A stretch of 64,000 nucleotides of DNA from Nibribacter ruber (GTDB taxonomy: Bacteria; Bacteroidota; Bacteroidia; Cytophagales; Hymenobacteraceae). The notes beneath the pieces were generated by a model, which worked only from the letters and a program-made list of their open reading frames with translations, was not told the origin of the DNA and made no database searches. The position numbers and the translations under genes were made by a program. Numbering within the stretch: the stretch's first letter is position 1; each line of letters opens with the position of its first letter. The stretch is from positions 1,116,001-1,180,000 of the forward strand of contig NZ_CP047897.1 of the NCBI RefSeq assembly GCF_009913235.1. Direction: 5' to 3'. Positions 42,974-51,471 of this stretch are shown in pieces.

Positions 42974-43011
42974 CGTTTTTAGGCTCTTTTCTGGGATTTA
43001 GATTAAAATCA
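42974..43011. repeat. Left half of a dispersed palindrome
   Basis: CGTTTTTAGGCTCTTTTCTGGGA matches the left half and centre. The right half has decayed to TTTAGATTAAAATC. It lies 3 bases beyond the stop of the sensor kinase gene. Confidence 0.6.
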
Positions 43012-43013
43012 GA

Positions 43014-44399
43014 TTAAAGCGTATAGACTTGCTTCAGTTTTGGAAAGGAAAGGACCACCTCGGTGCCCTGGTTCAATTGGGAATTCACCTGGATGGAGCC
43101 GCGGTGCAGCTTAATGATTTTCTCAGCCAGGGGCAGACCTATGCCATGACCAGAGATGTCGCGTACGTTCTCAGCCCTAAAGAAGGGAACAAACACCTTG
43201 CGCACATCCTCAGGGGTCATGCCGATGCCCTGGTCCCGCACTTTCAAGATCAGGTCCTGGGCCTGAACTTCAATGGTCACCGAGATGGCGGCGTCTTTCA
43301 TGGAAAACTTGCTGGCATTCTCCAACACGTTGACCACGGCAATGAGTAAGAGTGCGTCATTACCCCAGACCTGCAGTTCCTTCTCGTCTTCGGGCATGTT
43401 TTCAAACTGCACGTCCAGCATGATGGCGGGTGAGCGCTTCTTGGCTTCGGTGCAGGCCTGCCATACCAGTTCATCCATCTGCAGCGCGGCCATGGGAATT
43501 TTAGAGGAGTCTGTACTAGCCTGCACCATTTGCAACAAGCCGTTGGAGAGTTGGGCCAGCAAGTGGGCGTCTTCCAGGGAGGACTGCAAAACCCGCTTGT
43601 ATTCCGGGGCCTCGCGGTCTTTCATAAGGGCCACCTGTAATTCGCCTATCATGGCTGTGAGCGGCGTGCGCAACTCATGTGAGGCGCTGTACACAAACGT
43701 GCGCTGGGCTTCAAACGCGATCTCAATCCGGTCCAGCATCTTGTTGAAGGTCTGAGCCAACTGAGCTACCTCATCAGTGCCCTGCGCTTGCGTTAACCGC
43801 AAAGACAGGTCAGAGGCGTTTATCTTCTCTACTTCAGAAATCACTTTCAAGAAAGGCTTGAGCGCGGCGCGCGCAAACACCCAGCCAGACGCCACCACCA
43901 CCAGCATAGAAGCCACCAGACCAGAGATTAAAAGCGTAAGCAAATGATCCAGTGTGCGCAGGTTGTATAAGTCCACTGAGGAGGCAATGATGACATGTGG
44001 CCTGCCCCGGTGCAGGTACCGGACACCCACTATCTGCCGCTCTCCCTGCATGGTGCGTACCTCACCGCTCGCCACTACCTGCTGCAGAAAACCGGGGCTG
44101 AGGTTTAAATCGTCCTCGCCTTCAGTAAAAAGCAAGTTAAGGTTCTGGTCGTACACCTGCACAATTTCCCGGGGCAGCATCTGGTGGTAGAGGCGTTGGT
44201 CCAGGGCGTGTTGCTGTTCGCTCACCGTGTCTGCATCCAGCACAAAATGAGCGGTGGCATAAGCCCGGTTTAGAATACGGCCATCATAGTCATTCTTGCG
44301 GGACAGGGAGCTGAAGTAATACACCGTCAAGCAGAAAAGCAGTAAAATCCCGGCAATGATGCCGGAGAACTGCAGCATGAGTCTGGTCTTGATTTTCAT
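43014..44399 (-). CDS. Sensor histidine kinase (two-TM, HAMP)
   Basis: This 461-residue membrane kinase has TM1 at about 10-30, a periplasmic sensor of about 115 residues, TM2 at about 155-175 and HAMP at 178-230. The phosphoacceptor is His in VYSASHELRTPLTAM (about 243), and ATP binding is seen in VVNVLENASKFS, VRDQGIGMTPED and GHGIGLPLAEKII. It pairs with the OmpR-type regulator whose gene lies 3 bases upstream. The overall form is that of CusS-like metal or envelope sensors, but the signal cannot be read from sequence. Confidence 0.94.
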   Translation of the reverse strand: MKIKTRLMLQFSGIIAGILLLFCLTVYYFSSLSRKNDYDGRILNRAYATAHFVLDADTVSEQQHALDQRLYHQMLPREIVQVYDQNLNLLFTEGEDDLNLSPGFLQQVVASGEVRTMQGERQIVGVRYLHRGRPHVIIASSVDLYNLRTLDHLLTLLISGLVASMLVVVASGWVFARAALKPFLKVISEVEKINASDLSLRLTQAQGTDEVAQLAQTFNKMLDRIEIAFEAQRTFVYSASHELRTPLTAMIGELQVALMKDREAPEYKRVLQSSLEDAHLLAQLSNGLLQMVQASTDSSKIPMAALQMDELVWQACTEAKKRSPAIMLDVQFENMPEDEKELQVWGNDALLLIAVVNVLENASKFSMKDAAISVTIEVQAQDLILKVRDQGIGMTPEDVRKVFVPFFRAENVRDISGHGIGLPLAEKIIKLHRGSIQVNSQLNQGTEVVLSFPKLKQVYTL

Positions 44400-44402
44400 G
44401 CC

Positions 44403-45080
44403 TTACTCCTGTTCTTTTAACACATAGCCCATGCCCACCAGCGTATGAATAAGCTTGGGTGAAAAGTCTTTGTCTATCTTCTTGCGCAGGAAATTGATGT
44501 ACACGTCTATCACGTTGCTGCCGGTGTCAAAAGACGTTTCCCAGACCTGCTCAATGATGTCTACCCTTGAGACTACGCGCTCCTTGTTGCGCAGCAAATA
44601 CTGCAGCAGGGCAAACTCACGGGCGGTCAAAGAGATAGGCACGCCGCTGCGGGTCACGGTCTTCTTCTGCACGTCCAGCTCCAGGTCGGCCAACTGCAAC
44701 ACCTCACTGGACACTCCCTCCTGCGTCCGCCTGGTCAAGGCCCGAATCCTGGCCAGCAACTCCTGAAACTCAAACGGCTTCACCAGGTAGTCATCGGCAC
44801 CGGAGTCCAGGCCCAGGATCTTGTCATCTGTGCTGCCCAGGGCGGTGAGCATGAGAATGGGCAGGTTCTGGTTTTGCTGGCGTATGGTCTTGCACACCTC
44901 CAGGCCGTTCATGCGGGGCAGAATCACGTCCAGCACCACCAGGGCGTAGTCATTCTCCAGCGCCAGTTTGGCACCGTAGAACCCATCATAGGCCAGGTCT
45001 ACCTCATAGGTCTGCTCTTCCAGCCCTTTCTTGATGAAGGCGCTTACTTTGGGTTCATCTTCTATGAGCAGGATTTTCAT
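44403..45080 (-). CDS. OmpR/PhoB-family response regulator
   Basis: This 225-residue protein has a receiver domain at 1-118 (acidic pair in LLIEDEPKV, phospho-Asp in LVVLDVILPRMNG, Lys in DYLVKPFEFQELL). A winged-helix DNA-binding domain follows at 128-222 (LTAREFALLQYLLRNKERVVSR and YINFLRKKIDKDF). First gene of a two-gene operon with its kinase. Targets are unknown; the adjacent Bcr/CflA exporter gene is on the same strand but upstream. Confidence 0.95.
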   Translation of the reverse strand: MKILLIEDEPKVSAFIKKGLEEQTYEVDLAYDGFYGAKLALENDYALVVLDVILPRMNGLEVCKTIRQQNQNLPILMLTALGSTDDKILGLDSGADDYLVKPFEFQELLARIRALTRRTQEGVSSEVLQLADLELDVQKKTVTRSGVPISLTAREFALLQYLLRNKERVVSRVDIIEQVWETSFDTGSNVIDVYINFLRKKIDKDFSPKLIHTLVGMGYVLKEQE

Positions 45081-45175
45081 GGCAATGGTCAGTGGAAAGG
45101 GTACGCAGAAGCGGCAAGATACAACCTGCGCGTTTCAGGACAATAGTTACTGTTCCCAGCATATCAGGCGATCCT

Positions 45176-45213
45176 CGTTTTTGGCCTCTTTTCCAGGAAA
45201 CAGGCTAAAAACG
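45176..45213. repeat. Dispersed 38-bp palindrome, copy 15
   Basis: It has CGTTTTT/AAAAACG ends, inner arms GGCCT/AGGCT and centre TTTTCCAGGAAA. It lies between the exporter stop and the regulator start on the same strand. Confidence 0.87.
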
Positions 45214-45236
45214 AAGATGGCCCTCCAAATCTTGTC

Positions 45237-46472
45237 TTACAGAACCGGTTCCGTGGCTATTTCATCCTGCTCTTCGCGGCTCATGCGTTTCTTAATGACA
45301 TTGCCGCCAATCAATAAAATGACCAGTCCGGTTACCGTGCAAAGGCCCATCACCAGTACCATGGGCAAAGCCGTGCCGTTGTGGAGCACGCTTACGGCCG
45401 CAGACACCAAGGCTCCTACGCCCATGCGTACACTCCCCATCAAGGCAGAAGCGCTGCCCGCGTGCCGGGAGAAAGGCGCCAAGGACAAAGCCGAAGAATT
45501 GGGGTTGGTAAGGCCCTGTCCGCAGAGAAAAAGAAACAGCACTACAATCAAAGTCATCAGCGAAAACCACTGCGCATACACGCCATACACCAGCAGCGCC
45601 CCAATCACAGCCTGGTACGTAAGCCCCGCCTTGATGATCTGTTCACTGGTGTATTTGCGCAGCAGCAAGTGGTTCAACTGCGGAGAACCAATCAAGGCCA
45701 CCGAAAGAATGGCGAAGATCCAACCATAGTGCTGCTCACTCACCTTATAAATATTCATGAACACGTCTGGCGAGCCCGCGATGTACGCAAACGGAGCCGC
45801 CGAGGCAATGCCGCCCACCAACGTATACACCAGAAACTGCGGGTTCCTGAGCACGTTCCAGAAATTGGAGAGCACCGCCCTGGGCTTCAAGGACATGGTG
45901 GAGTCTGGACCCTTGCCCTGGGGCAGCACGAAATAAATACCCAGCAGAATAAGCCCCGTAATTAAAGCTAGCGCAATGAAAACGGCGTGCCACCCAAAGG
46001 CCGTGGTCACGTAGCCGCCCACCGTTGGGGCCACCATGGGTGACACCGCAATCACCAGCGTGAGGGTAGAAAAAACCTTGGCCGTCTCTGTCACCGGAAA
46101 CAAATCCCGTACCAGCGCCTGGGCCGCCACCATGCCTGCGCAACCACCAATGGCCTGCAGAAAGCGCATGGCAATTAGCGCATCTACAGAAGTGGTGAAC
46201 GCACAACCCACCGAGGCCAAAATGTACAGGAACATGCCCGCGTACAAAGGCATTTTTCGGCCGTACCGGTCCAGCAGTGGGCCATACAGCAACTGGCCGG
46301 CAGAAATACCAATCAAATACGCGGTAAGGGAAAGCTGAACCTGGGAGATGGTGGTCTGCAGGTCCTGGGCAATGGCCGGAAAGCCCGGCAAATACATGTC
46401 TATGGAAAAGGGACTGATGGTGCAGAGCGCACCCAGAATTAATATGATGGATATATGTTGTTTACGCGTCAT
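45237..46472 (-). CDS. Bcr/CflA-family drug resistance transporter (MFS)
   Basis: This 411-residue protein has 12 predicted TM helices. The signature ISPFSIDMYLPGFPAIAQDL near the N-terminus and the MFS loop GPLLDRYGRKMPLY (about residues 65-78) place it in the Bcr/CflA drug:proton antiporter group. Substrate is unknown. ATG at 46472 (MTRKQHISIILIL) is taken as the start; the open frame runs 11 residues further upstream without conservation. Confidence 0.92.
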   Translation of the reverse strand: MTRKQHISIILILGALCTISPFSIDMYLPGFPAIAQDLQTTISQVQLSLTAYLIGISAGQLLYGPLLDRYGRKMPLYAGMFLYILASVGCAFTTSVDALIAMRFLQAIGGCAGMVAAQALVRDLFPVTETAKVFSTLTLVIAVSPMVAPTVGGYVTTAFGWHAVFIALALITGLILLGIYFVLPQGKGPDSTMSLKPRAVLSNFWNVLRNPQFLVYTLVGGIASAAPFAYIAGSPDVFMNIYKVSEQHYGWIFAILSVALIGSPQLNHLLLRKYTSEQIIKAGLTYQAVIGALLVYGVYAQWFSLMTLIVVLFLFLCGQGLTNPNSSALSLAPFSRHAGSASALMGSVRMGVGALVSAAVSVLHNGTALPMVLVMGLCTVTGLVILLIGGNVIKKRMSREEQDEIATEPVL

Positions 46473-46632
46473 AAAAAAAAAGCAAGGGGCAAAGATACGC
46501 TCCATTTATCCGTCACCCTACCCTGGCTCAAGATTAAGAGAATTCCGTTCAGTATCTAGGAGTATACTAGCCCTTCGGCCGGAAGTTCAAAGGATGCCTT
46601 CCTCCTCTCCTTTTGTCCTATCCGCAGCCCTC

Positions 46633-46670
46633 CGTTTTTGGCCTCTTTTCCAGGCAACAAGCCAAAAACG
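46633..46670. repeat. Dispersed 38-bp palindrome, copy 16
   Basis: It has CGTTTTTGGCCTC and GCCAAAAACG, with centre TTTTCCAGGCAA. This is one of the few copies between divergent genes, where a terminator role makes little sense. Confidence 0.85.
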
Positions 46671-46776
46671 TTCGGTCACAAAACAGGGGCTCCCAACAAC
46701 CGAGGGACTCCAGAGAAAGTGAGGATTGTCATGTGCCAGGGTAATCAATCTCATAGGGTCTGCCTGCGCCCGCCGG

Positions 46777-46784
46777 TACTTTTG
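46777..46784 (+). promoter_or_regulatory. -7 box of the universal stress protein gene
   Basis: TACTTTTG is a perfect TAnnTTTG match, 53 bases before the ATG. A clear -33 TTG is not seen. Confidence 0.6.
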
Positions 46785-46837
46785 TTATGTGTTACAGAGA
46801 GGTCTGTAGCAGTCCGCACCAAACCTAAAACCACCTT

Positions 46838-47710
46838 ATGAAAACCATCCTTACGCCCACAGATTTCTCTCCCAACGCTGTCAATGCCATTGCGTACGCC
46901 GCCCAGGTGGCCAAAAAAGTGAGAGGCAAACTGATACTGGTACACGCGCTGCCGTTTCCCGTAGCCAGCACCCCTGAGCTACCCGGCGGCATCACGCCGC
47001 AAAAAGCCCTACGTGAAGCCTATCTACGGGAACTGGAGCAACTGTCCAAAAACCTGAGACTAGAGAACGGCTTTGCCTTTGACGTGGAGTGCTACTGCAC
47101 CCAGGGTCCCTTGTTCCAGAGCCTGGGCACCATGGTAGAAGAACATAAAGTAGACATGATTGTAATGGGTACTAAAGGCGCTTCTGGCTTTATGCAAAAG
47201 CTGGCCGGCACCAACGCCCTTACCATCATGCGCCAGGTCAACTGCCCGGTGCTGGTGGTTCCGGCCACGGCCCAATATACGGCCTGGGAAAAGGTAGCCT
47301 ACGCCTCAGACTTTGAGAAAGAAGAGAAGGTGTTTTTGCAGCAGCTCTTTACAGTGACGGCTCCCTTCGCTCCCATCATTGAGGTCATGAACGTACAAGC
47401 CGAAGAGCAACTGAACCTGGTAGCCGATCATCAGATCATCAAAGCCATGGTGCAGGACCAACCGGTACAGATCAAGCAAGTGAAGGCTGCTTCTGTACTG
47501 GCCGGCATCAAACAATATATACAGGAAAATCAGGTGCAGGTACTGGCCGTGGCCATTGAGAAACGCACCTGGCTGGAGGCACTCTTCCATCAGAGCGTGT
47601 CTGCCCAACTGGCTTTTGCCAGCAACCTACCCATTTTGGCCTTGCCACAGACGCCGTACCAAACCATAGCCCCGCAAGCAGTGGCTAGTAAAGTGGTAAA
47701 CGTCAACTAA
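46838..47710 (+). CDS. Universal stress protein, tandem two-domain
   Basis: This 290-residue protein has two UspA domains. Domain 1 (1-145) begins KTILTPTDFSPNAVNAIAYAA and carries the nucleotide-binding loop VMGTKGASGFMQKLAGTNA. Domain 2 (150-280) is more divergent and lacks a clear GxxG loop (AVAIEKRTWLEALFHQSVSAQ instead). The tandem form is common in Bacteroidota. Cytoplasmic. Followed by the longest palindrome in the window. Confidence 0.92.
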   Translation: MKTILTPTDFSPNAVNAIAYAAQVAKKVRGKLILVHALPFPVASTPELPGGITPQKALREAYLRELEQLSKNLRLENGFAFDVECYCTQGPLFQSLGTMVEEHKVDMIVMGTKGASGFMQKLAGTNALTIMRQVNCPVLVVPATAQYTAWEKVAYASDFEKEEKVFLQQLFTVTAPFAPIIEVMNVQAEEQLNLVADHQIIKAMVQDQPVQIKQVKAASVLAGIKQYIQENQVQVLAVAIEKRTWLEALFHQSVSAQLAFASNLPILALPQTPYQTIAPQAVASKVVNVN

Positions 47711-47749
47711 TATTACTACCGTGATCGTCATGTAAGGCGAGGACATAAA

Positions 47750-47813
47750 GAGGCCCGGCTGCCGTTTTTGGCTTGTTTTCTGGAAAACAAGCCAAAAACG
47801 GCAGCCGGGCCTC
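47750..47813. terminator. 64-bp near-perfect palindrome between convergent genes
   Basis: The private arms GAGGCCCGGCTGC (47750-47762) and GCAGCCGGGCCTC (47801-47813) extend the 38-bp core on both sides without a mismatch. It ends 6 bases before the stop of the Spy-like gene. No long T run follows, but the stability alone could stop polymerase. Confidence 0.75.
47763..47800. repeat. Dispersed 38-bp palindrome, copy 17
   Basis: The core has inner arms GGCTTG/CAAGCC, a covaried form of GGCCTG/CAGGCC, and centre TTTTCTGGAAAA. The ends are CGTTTTT and AAAAACG. Confidence 0.95.
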
Positions 47814-47819
47814 TTGGGT

Positions 47820-48281
47820 TTACTTGGTTTTGTTGAGCATGCGGCGGCGCAGTTCCTGCTGCACCCGGCGGCGCATCTGGGCTTCTGAACGGTACATGGC
47901 CATTACCTGCTGCGGGGTCAGGACGGTCTTAAACTCGGCATAATAGTTTTTGCGCACGGTGCTCAGTTTTACGGCATTCTCCAATAAGGCAGCCACTACT
48001 TTGTCGGCTTCTTCATTGGAAAGGTTGGCTAGACGACCGGCTTGCAGCAAATCCTGGCGGGCGAAATGGATGGCGTTGACCTCGGCGTCATAGCGGCGGT
48101 AGATGGGGGCCAGCGCGTTCATCTTCTCCTGCGGGATGGCCAGATTTCTCTGAATCTCCCCCAGCTTGGCCTGGGTCAGGCGTTCTTGCAGTTTCACGTT
48201 GTTCCGGAGGCCCTGGGCGTGGACCATTCCTGAGAGTAAAAGGCACAAGCCCAGTACCAGAGCTTTAAAAAGGCTATTCAT
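47820..48281 (-). CDS. Spy-like periplasmic protein (second ECF operon)
   Basis: This 153-residue protein has a signal peptide ending near residue 22 (LLLSGMVHA-Q) and a helical, Arg/Gln-rich mature part. IPQEKMNALAPIYRRYDAEVN and VLTPQQVMAMYRSEAQMRRR hold LTxxQ-like turns. Same length and operon place as the protein at 3006-3467. Its start overlaps the stop of the anti-sigma-like gene by 8 bases. Confidence 0.8.
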   Translation of the reverse strand: MNSLFKALVLGLCLLLSGMVHAQGLRNNVKLQERLTQAKLGEIQRNLAIPQEKMNALAPIYRRYDAEVNAIHFARQDLLQAGRLANLSNEEADKVVAALLENAVKLSTVRKNYYAEFKTVLTPQQVMAMYRSEAQMRRRVQQELRRRMLNKTK

Positions 48282-48810
48282 AGGTCAAAGTTTCTCCATA
48301 TACATATTCTTCGGCTTCGGCGGCCAGGGCTAGTTGTTGCAGCTCCTCATCTGAGAGCGAAGCCAGCAGGTTATCCAGGGTTTCTGGCGCCACCGGCTTA
48401 GGTGTTTTATTCAGTTGCTTCTCCTTCTTAGCGGGGCTCACTTTGGCAATGGATTGCGGCTGATGTTTCTCCTGAGGCGCATGGGCCAATTCTTGTGGGG
48501 CATTTTCCTCCTTCTGTGCAACCGTAGCGGGCCGCAAGACTGCCGGCTGCTGGGTAACCGTGGCCATTGGCCGAGCAGACTGCTCTGTTTGGCGGGCAGT
48601 TAAGAAATAGGCGGCCACCAACAGCACGGCCACGCTGGCGGCTACAGACAACACCTTCCAGAGCGGCAGAAGCGGGGTGCGCGCAGGCTCAGGTTGCTCG
48701 CGTCTTTTGGCTTCGGCCAGCGTGGCCTGGGTGATGTCCTTGAAAAAGCCGTCTGGGACGTGGTAGGGCATCTGCTTGCCCACTTTGTCAAAATCAAATT
48801 CTTCTTTCAT
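48274..48810 (-). CDS. Membrane-anchored anti-sigma-like protein (second ECF operon)
   Basis: This 178-residue protein has a cytoplasmic start MKEEFDFDKVGKQMPYHVPDG, one TM segment at about 50-70 (VLSVAASVAVLLVAAYFL), a Pro/Gln/Lys-rich periplasmic linker and an acidic tail (LASLSDEELQQLALAAEAEEY). It is parallel to the gene at 2557-3003. It overlaps the sigma gene by 4 bases and so is translationally coupled to it. Confidence 0.82.
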   Translation of the reverse strand: MKEEFDFDKVGKQMPYHVPDGFFKDITQATLAEAKRREQPEPARTPLLPLWKVLSVAASVAVLLVAAYFLTARQTEQSARPMATVTQQPAVLRPATVAQKEENAPQELAHAPQEKHQPQSIAKVSPAKKEKQLNKTPKPVAPETLDNLLASLSDEELQQLALAAEAEEYVYGETLTYE

Positions 48811-49358
48811 ACTTCCTGCAGCATAAACGCCTTCACCTTGGTGCTGGCGTGGTGGTAATTGGTTTTAAGCGAAGACACAGAACTGTCCAGTATTTTGCTG
48901 ATCTCTTCATACGGCAGCTCATCATAGTACCGAAGCGTAAACACCAGGCGCTGCTTTTCTGGCAGGCGCAGAATGGCTTCCTGCAGCTGCACCAGAATCT
49001 TTTCTTCCTGGTTGGGAGCAGTGGTGCTCTGCAGGGAGTCAATCAGTTTTTCGCTGATTTCCTCAAAAGAGCCCAAAAACCGCTTGCGCTCCCGCAGCAG
49101 CCGGAGGCACTCATTAGTGGCCACCCGGTACAGCCAGGTATAGAGCTTGCTGTCACCGGTAAAGGTGTGCAGGTGCCGGTACACGTTGATAAACGTTTCT
49201 TGCAATAGGTCCTGGGCGTCTTCATGGGTCACCACCAGGCGCCGTATGTGCCAGTACATGCGGGCGCTGTAGGTATCCATCAACAAGGTAAAGCCCTTGT
49301 CTTTGGTACGCGCCTCCTTGAACAAGGACAGGATCTGCTCATCTGTTGGCTCACGCAT
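48807..49358 (-). CDS. ECF sigma factor (second operon)
   Basis: This protein of about 183 residues has region 2 with LVVTHEDAQDLLQETFINVYRHL and YTWLYRVATNECLRLLRERK, and region 4 with LPEKQRLVFTLRYYDELPYEEISKILDSSVSSLKTNYHHA. It is closely related to the factor at 1982-2521. ATG at 49358 (MREPTDEQIL) matches the paralogue best; an upstream ATG at 49376 is possible. The linker KRFLGSFEEISEKLIDS is encoded by DNA that resembles the dispersed palindrome (49044-49081). Confidence 0.93.
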   Translation of the reverse strand: MREPTDEQILSLFKEARTKDKGFTLLMDTYSARMYWHIRRLVVTHEDAQDLLQETFINVYRHLHTFTGDSKLYTWLYRVATNECLRLLRERKRFLGSFEEISEKLIDSLQSTTAPNQEEKILVQLQEAILRLPEKQRLVFTLRYYDELPYEEISKILDSSVSSLKTNYHHASTKVKAFMLQEV

Positions 49359-49634
49359 CCCTGTCCAAATAAACATCCGTCATACTGCTTAGAGGCTTCT
49401 GGCCCCGAAAGGTTAAAACTGAAAAGAAAATAATTCTTGCGCCACCAAGCTGCCTGTGCCAGCGGAAACATTTTTTCAAGGGTCATTTAACCTTTCCAGA
49501 TTTTCATACTCCTAGAGATGCCTGTGCCTGGAAAGCCCGTGAGTGTAAAAGTACGGCGGGCAGTTAGCGCAAGCAATCCGTCATAAAATTCATAAACCCA
49601 AATCAATCTTACATCCAACTAAAACAAAACCCAC

Positions 49635-50246
49635 ATGAAAAAAATGAGACACACCTGGAGTTTGCTGGCCATGTCCTTGGCCCTGGTTTTTACTGCGTGC
49701 CAAAAAGAAGAGGCGCCCGCCCCAGACAGCATTGAGTTTGCCTCTGCTGAGTACCAGCTACCCGATCTCCAAGACCTGGAAACCCCAGAGATCTCCATTG
49801 GCTCAGAAACGGCTCCTTTCACCTGCACGCCGCTAGAAAACCAACGCGAAAAACTGGAGGCCCTGAAGAAGGCCCTGCAAAGTCTGCACCTGGACCAGAA
49901 TCAGAGAACCGCCATCAAAGGATTTGTGCAACAGCACCATGCCTGCATTGCCCAACACCTTGCCGCCTTGCAGAACCTGCACCAAAACCTCCTGCAAAGA
50001 GCCAACGCCCAACGCGAAGCATATGTAAAAGCCTACAAAGCCGGAGAAATCACCAAGGCCCAGCTGGAGGAAAAACTAACCACCCTGCGGGCAACTTTAA
50101 AAGAGCAAATGGCCAAGCATGAGGTGAAAGAAAGGCAGATGCGCCTTCTTCGGAAATGCCGCCAGGAGCTGTTGCAAAAAATTGAGTCGGTTTTGAGCCA
50201 GGAGCAGCTCCAGAAATGGAACACCTGGAAAAGCCGCCTGGGATAA
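49635..50246 (+). CDS. Predicted lipoprotein, Spy-like helical domain
   Basis: This 203-residue protein has a lipoprotein signal with lipobox FTAC (Cys near residue 22) and an acidic linker. A long helical domain follows, rich in Lys/Gln/Glu (LHLDQNQRTAIKGFVQQHHACIAQHLAALQNLHQNLLQR) with LxxEQLQKW near the end. Divergent from the second ECF operon across 258 bases, so it is a likely regulon member by position. The exact function is unknown; it resembles CpxP/Spy-type sensors. Confidence 0.75.
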   Translation: MKKMRHTWSLLAMSLALVFTACQKEEAPAPDSIEFASAEYQLPDLQDLETPEISIGSETAPFTCTPLENQREKLEALKKALQSLHLDQNQRTAIKGFVQQHHACIAQHLAALQNLHQNLLQRANAQREAYVKAYKAGEITKAQLEEKLTTLRATLKEQMAKHEVKERQMRLLRKCRQELLQKIESVLSQEQLQKWNTWKSRLG

Positions 50247-50284
50247 GGATTACTTCGCAAGCGAACTAACAAAAAAACGCCCTT

Positions 50285-50322
50285 CGTTTTTGGCTTGTTT
50301 TCTCAGAAACTGGCCAAAAACG
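50285..50322. repeat. Dispersed 38-bp palindrome, copy 18
   Basis: It has CGTTTTTGGCTTG and TGGCCAAAAACG, centre TTTTCTCAGAAA. Near-complementary outer arms (CGCCCTT and AAGAGCG) extend it, and a TTTTT run follows. It lies between convergent genes. Confidence 0.87.
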
Positions 50323-50352
50323 AAGAGCGTTTTTCAAACAGAACAACGGCTT

Positions 50353-50856
50353 CTACCGCCCGAAATCATCCTGCACCCGCACGATGTCTTCTTCATTGGA
50401 TGGGTTGGCATTGTCTGTATGCTGCCAGATTTCAGCTAGAATGCCCCAGTCCTCCAGGCCCACCAAACGGTGGCGCTCCCCCTGCCGAAGCGTGATTTTC
50501 TGGCCGGCAGATAGTTTTTGCAAAGCACCTTCCTCGTCTGTCTCACTGGTTACCACGCCCACGGTGCCCTTGATGACTTGCCAGATTTCGGCGCGACGAT
50601 GGTGGTACTGCCAGGACAGGCGCTTCTGAGGAGCTACCACCAAGATCTTCGGGCTTAATTTGCCTGAAATCTTGAGGTCTTCCACTGAGATGCCATTGAA
50701 ATATGTATTGGCAAACTGCTGGGCCTGGTCTTCTTCTATGACAAAAAAACCACCCCAGGGACGGCTTTGGTCCTGGGCGGCAATGGTGAATCCTTGTTGC
50801 GTGAGCTCTTGCTCTATCTCCTTAAAAAGGCGCTGTTTCTGGTTTTCTTCTGACAT
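50353..50856 (-). CDS. Cupin protein, mannose-6-phosphate isomerase type II-like
   Basis: This 167-residue single-cupin protein resembles the isomerase half of ManC-type proteins. It shows RPWGGFFVIEED, the cupin motif 1 region LSWQYHHRRAEIWQVIKGT and motif 2 with LRQGERHRLVGLEDWGILAEIW. It may isomerise a sugar phosphate such as mannose 6-phosphate. The nucleotidyltransferase half found in full ManC is absent. Confidence 0.82.
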   Translation of the reverse strand: MSEENQKQRLFKEIEQELTQQGFTIAAQDQSRPWGGFFVIEEDQAQQFANTYFNGISVEDLKISGKLSPKILVVAPQKRLSWQYHHRRAEIWQVIKGTVGVVTSETDEEGALQKLSAGQKITLRQGERHRLVGLEDWGILAEIWQHTDNANPSNEEDIVRVQDDFGR

Positions 50857-50926
50857 CTGGGGAATAAGTAAAAGTAGTTATTTGGAAGCAGGGGTTACTG
50901 CGTGCCCAAAAATAATAGGCTGACGT

Positions 50927-50964
50927 CGTTTTTTGGCTGTTTTCTGGAAAAGTGGCTAAAAACG
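50927..50964. repeat. Dispersed 38-bp palindrome, copy 19
   Basis: It has CGTTTTT with one extra T and a TAAAAACG end, centre TTTTCTGGAAAA, and short inner arms (GGCTG against AGTGGC). It lies between two genes of the same strand, 23 bases from the acetyltransferase stop. Confidence 0.83.
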
Positions 50965-50987
50965 GCTTTTCAGTTCTTGGCAATTAG

Positions 50988-51434
50988 CTAGGGTCTGATC
51001 ATGTGGATGTGGTCAATGCCGTCTTCGTCATAAACGTCGCCGGCTTGAACAAACCCCAGGTTTTCATAGAACTTGCGGGCATACACCTGGGCTCCAATCT
51101 TAATAGGCCCTTCCCCGAACAATTCCTGGCAATAGGCAATGGAGGCTTCCATGAGTTTCTTTCCAAGTCCGGTGCCCCTTGCTGCCTGGCTGGTCACTAC
51201 CCGGCCAATGGAAGCCTCTGGATAACTCACGCCCGGCGGCACCAGCCTAGACGATGCCTCCAGCACCCCGTTTTGGTACACGAGTACGTGGTGGCAGGCT
51301 TGGTCTTTGTTGTCCAGGTCCAGGAACACGCAGGTTTGCTCCACCACAAACACGTCGCTGCGCAAACGCAAGTTCTCATATAATTCAAAAGGCGTAAAAT
51401 CCTGAAAGGGCTTACAGATAAGGGTTGTTTCCAT
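50988..51434 (-). CDS. GNAT-family N-acetyltransferase, ElaA-like
   Basis: This 148-residue protein has the ElaA opening FQDFTPFELYENLRLRSDVFVVEQTC and the acetyl-CoA loop VVTSQAARGTGLGKKLMEASI (about residues 90-110). It ends with KFYENLGFVQAGDVYDEDGIDHIHM. Acceptor unknown. Cytoplasmic. Confidence 0.92.
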   Translation of the reverse strand: METTLICKPFQDFTPFELYENLRLRSDVFVVEQTCVFLDLDNKDQACHHVLVYQNGVLEASSRLVPPGVSYPEASIGRVVTSQAARGTGLGKKLMEASIAYCQELFGEGPIKIGAQVYARKFYENLGFVQAGDVYDEDGIDHIHMIRP

Positions 51435-51471
51435 AAAACGGAAAAAGGAATGGAATAAGGCGCAAAACTAC

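Larger units (their letters stand above)
46473..46837. other. Divergent intergenic region
   Basis: It is about 365 bases between the exporter and universal stress protein genes. It holds palindrome copy 16 and the stress gene promoter box, and no supported gene. Confidence 0.7.
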
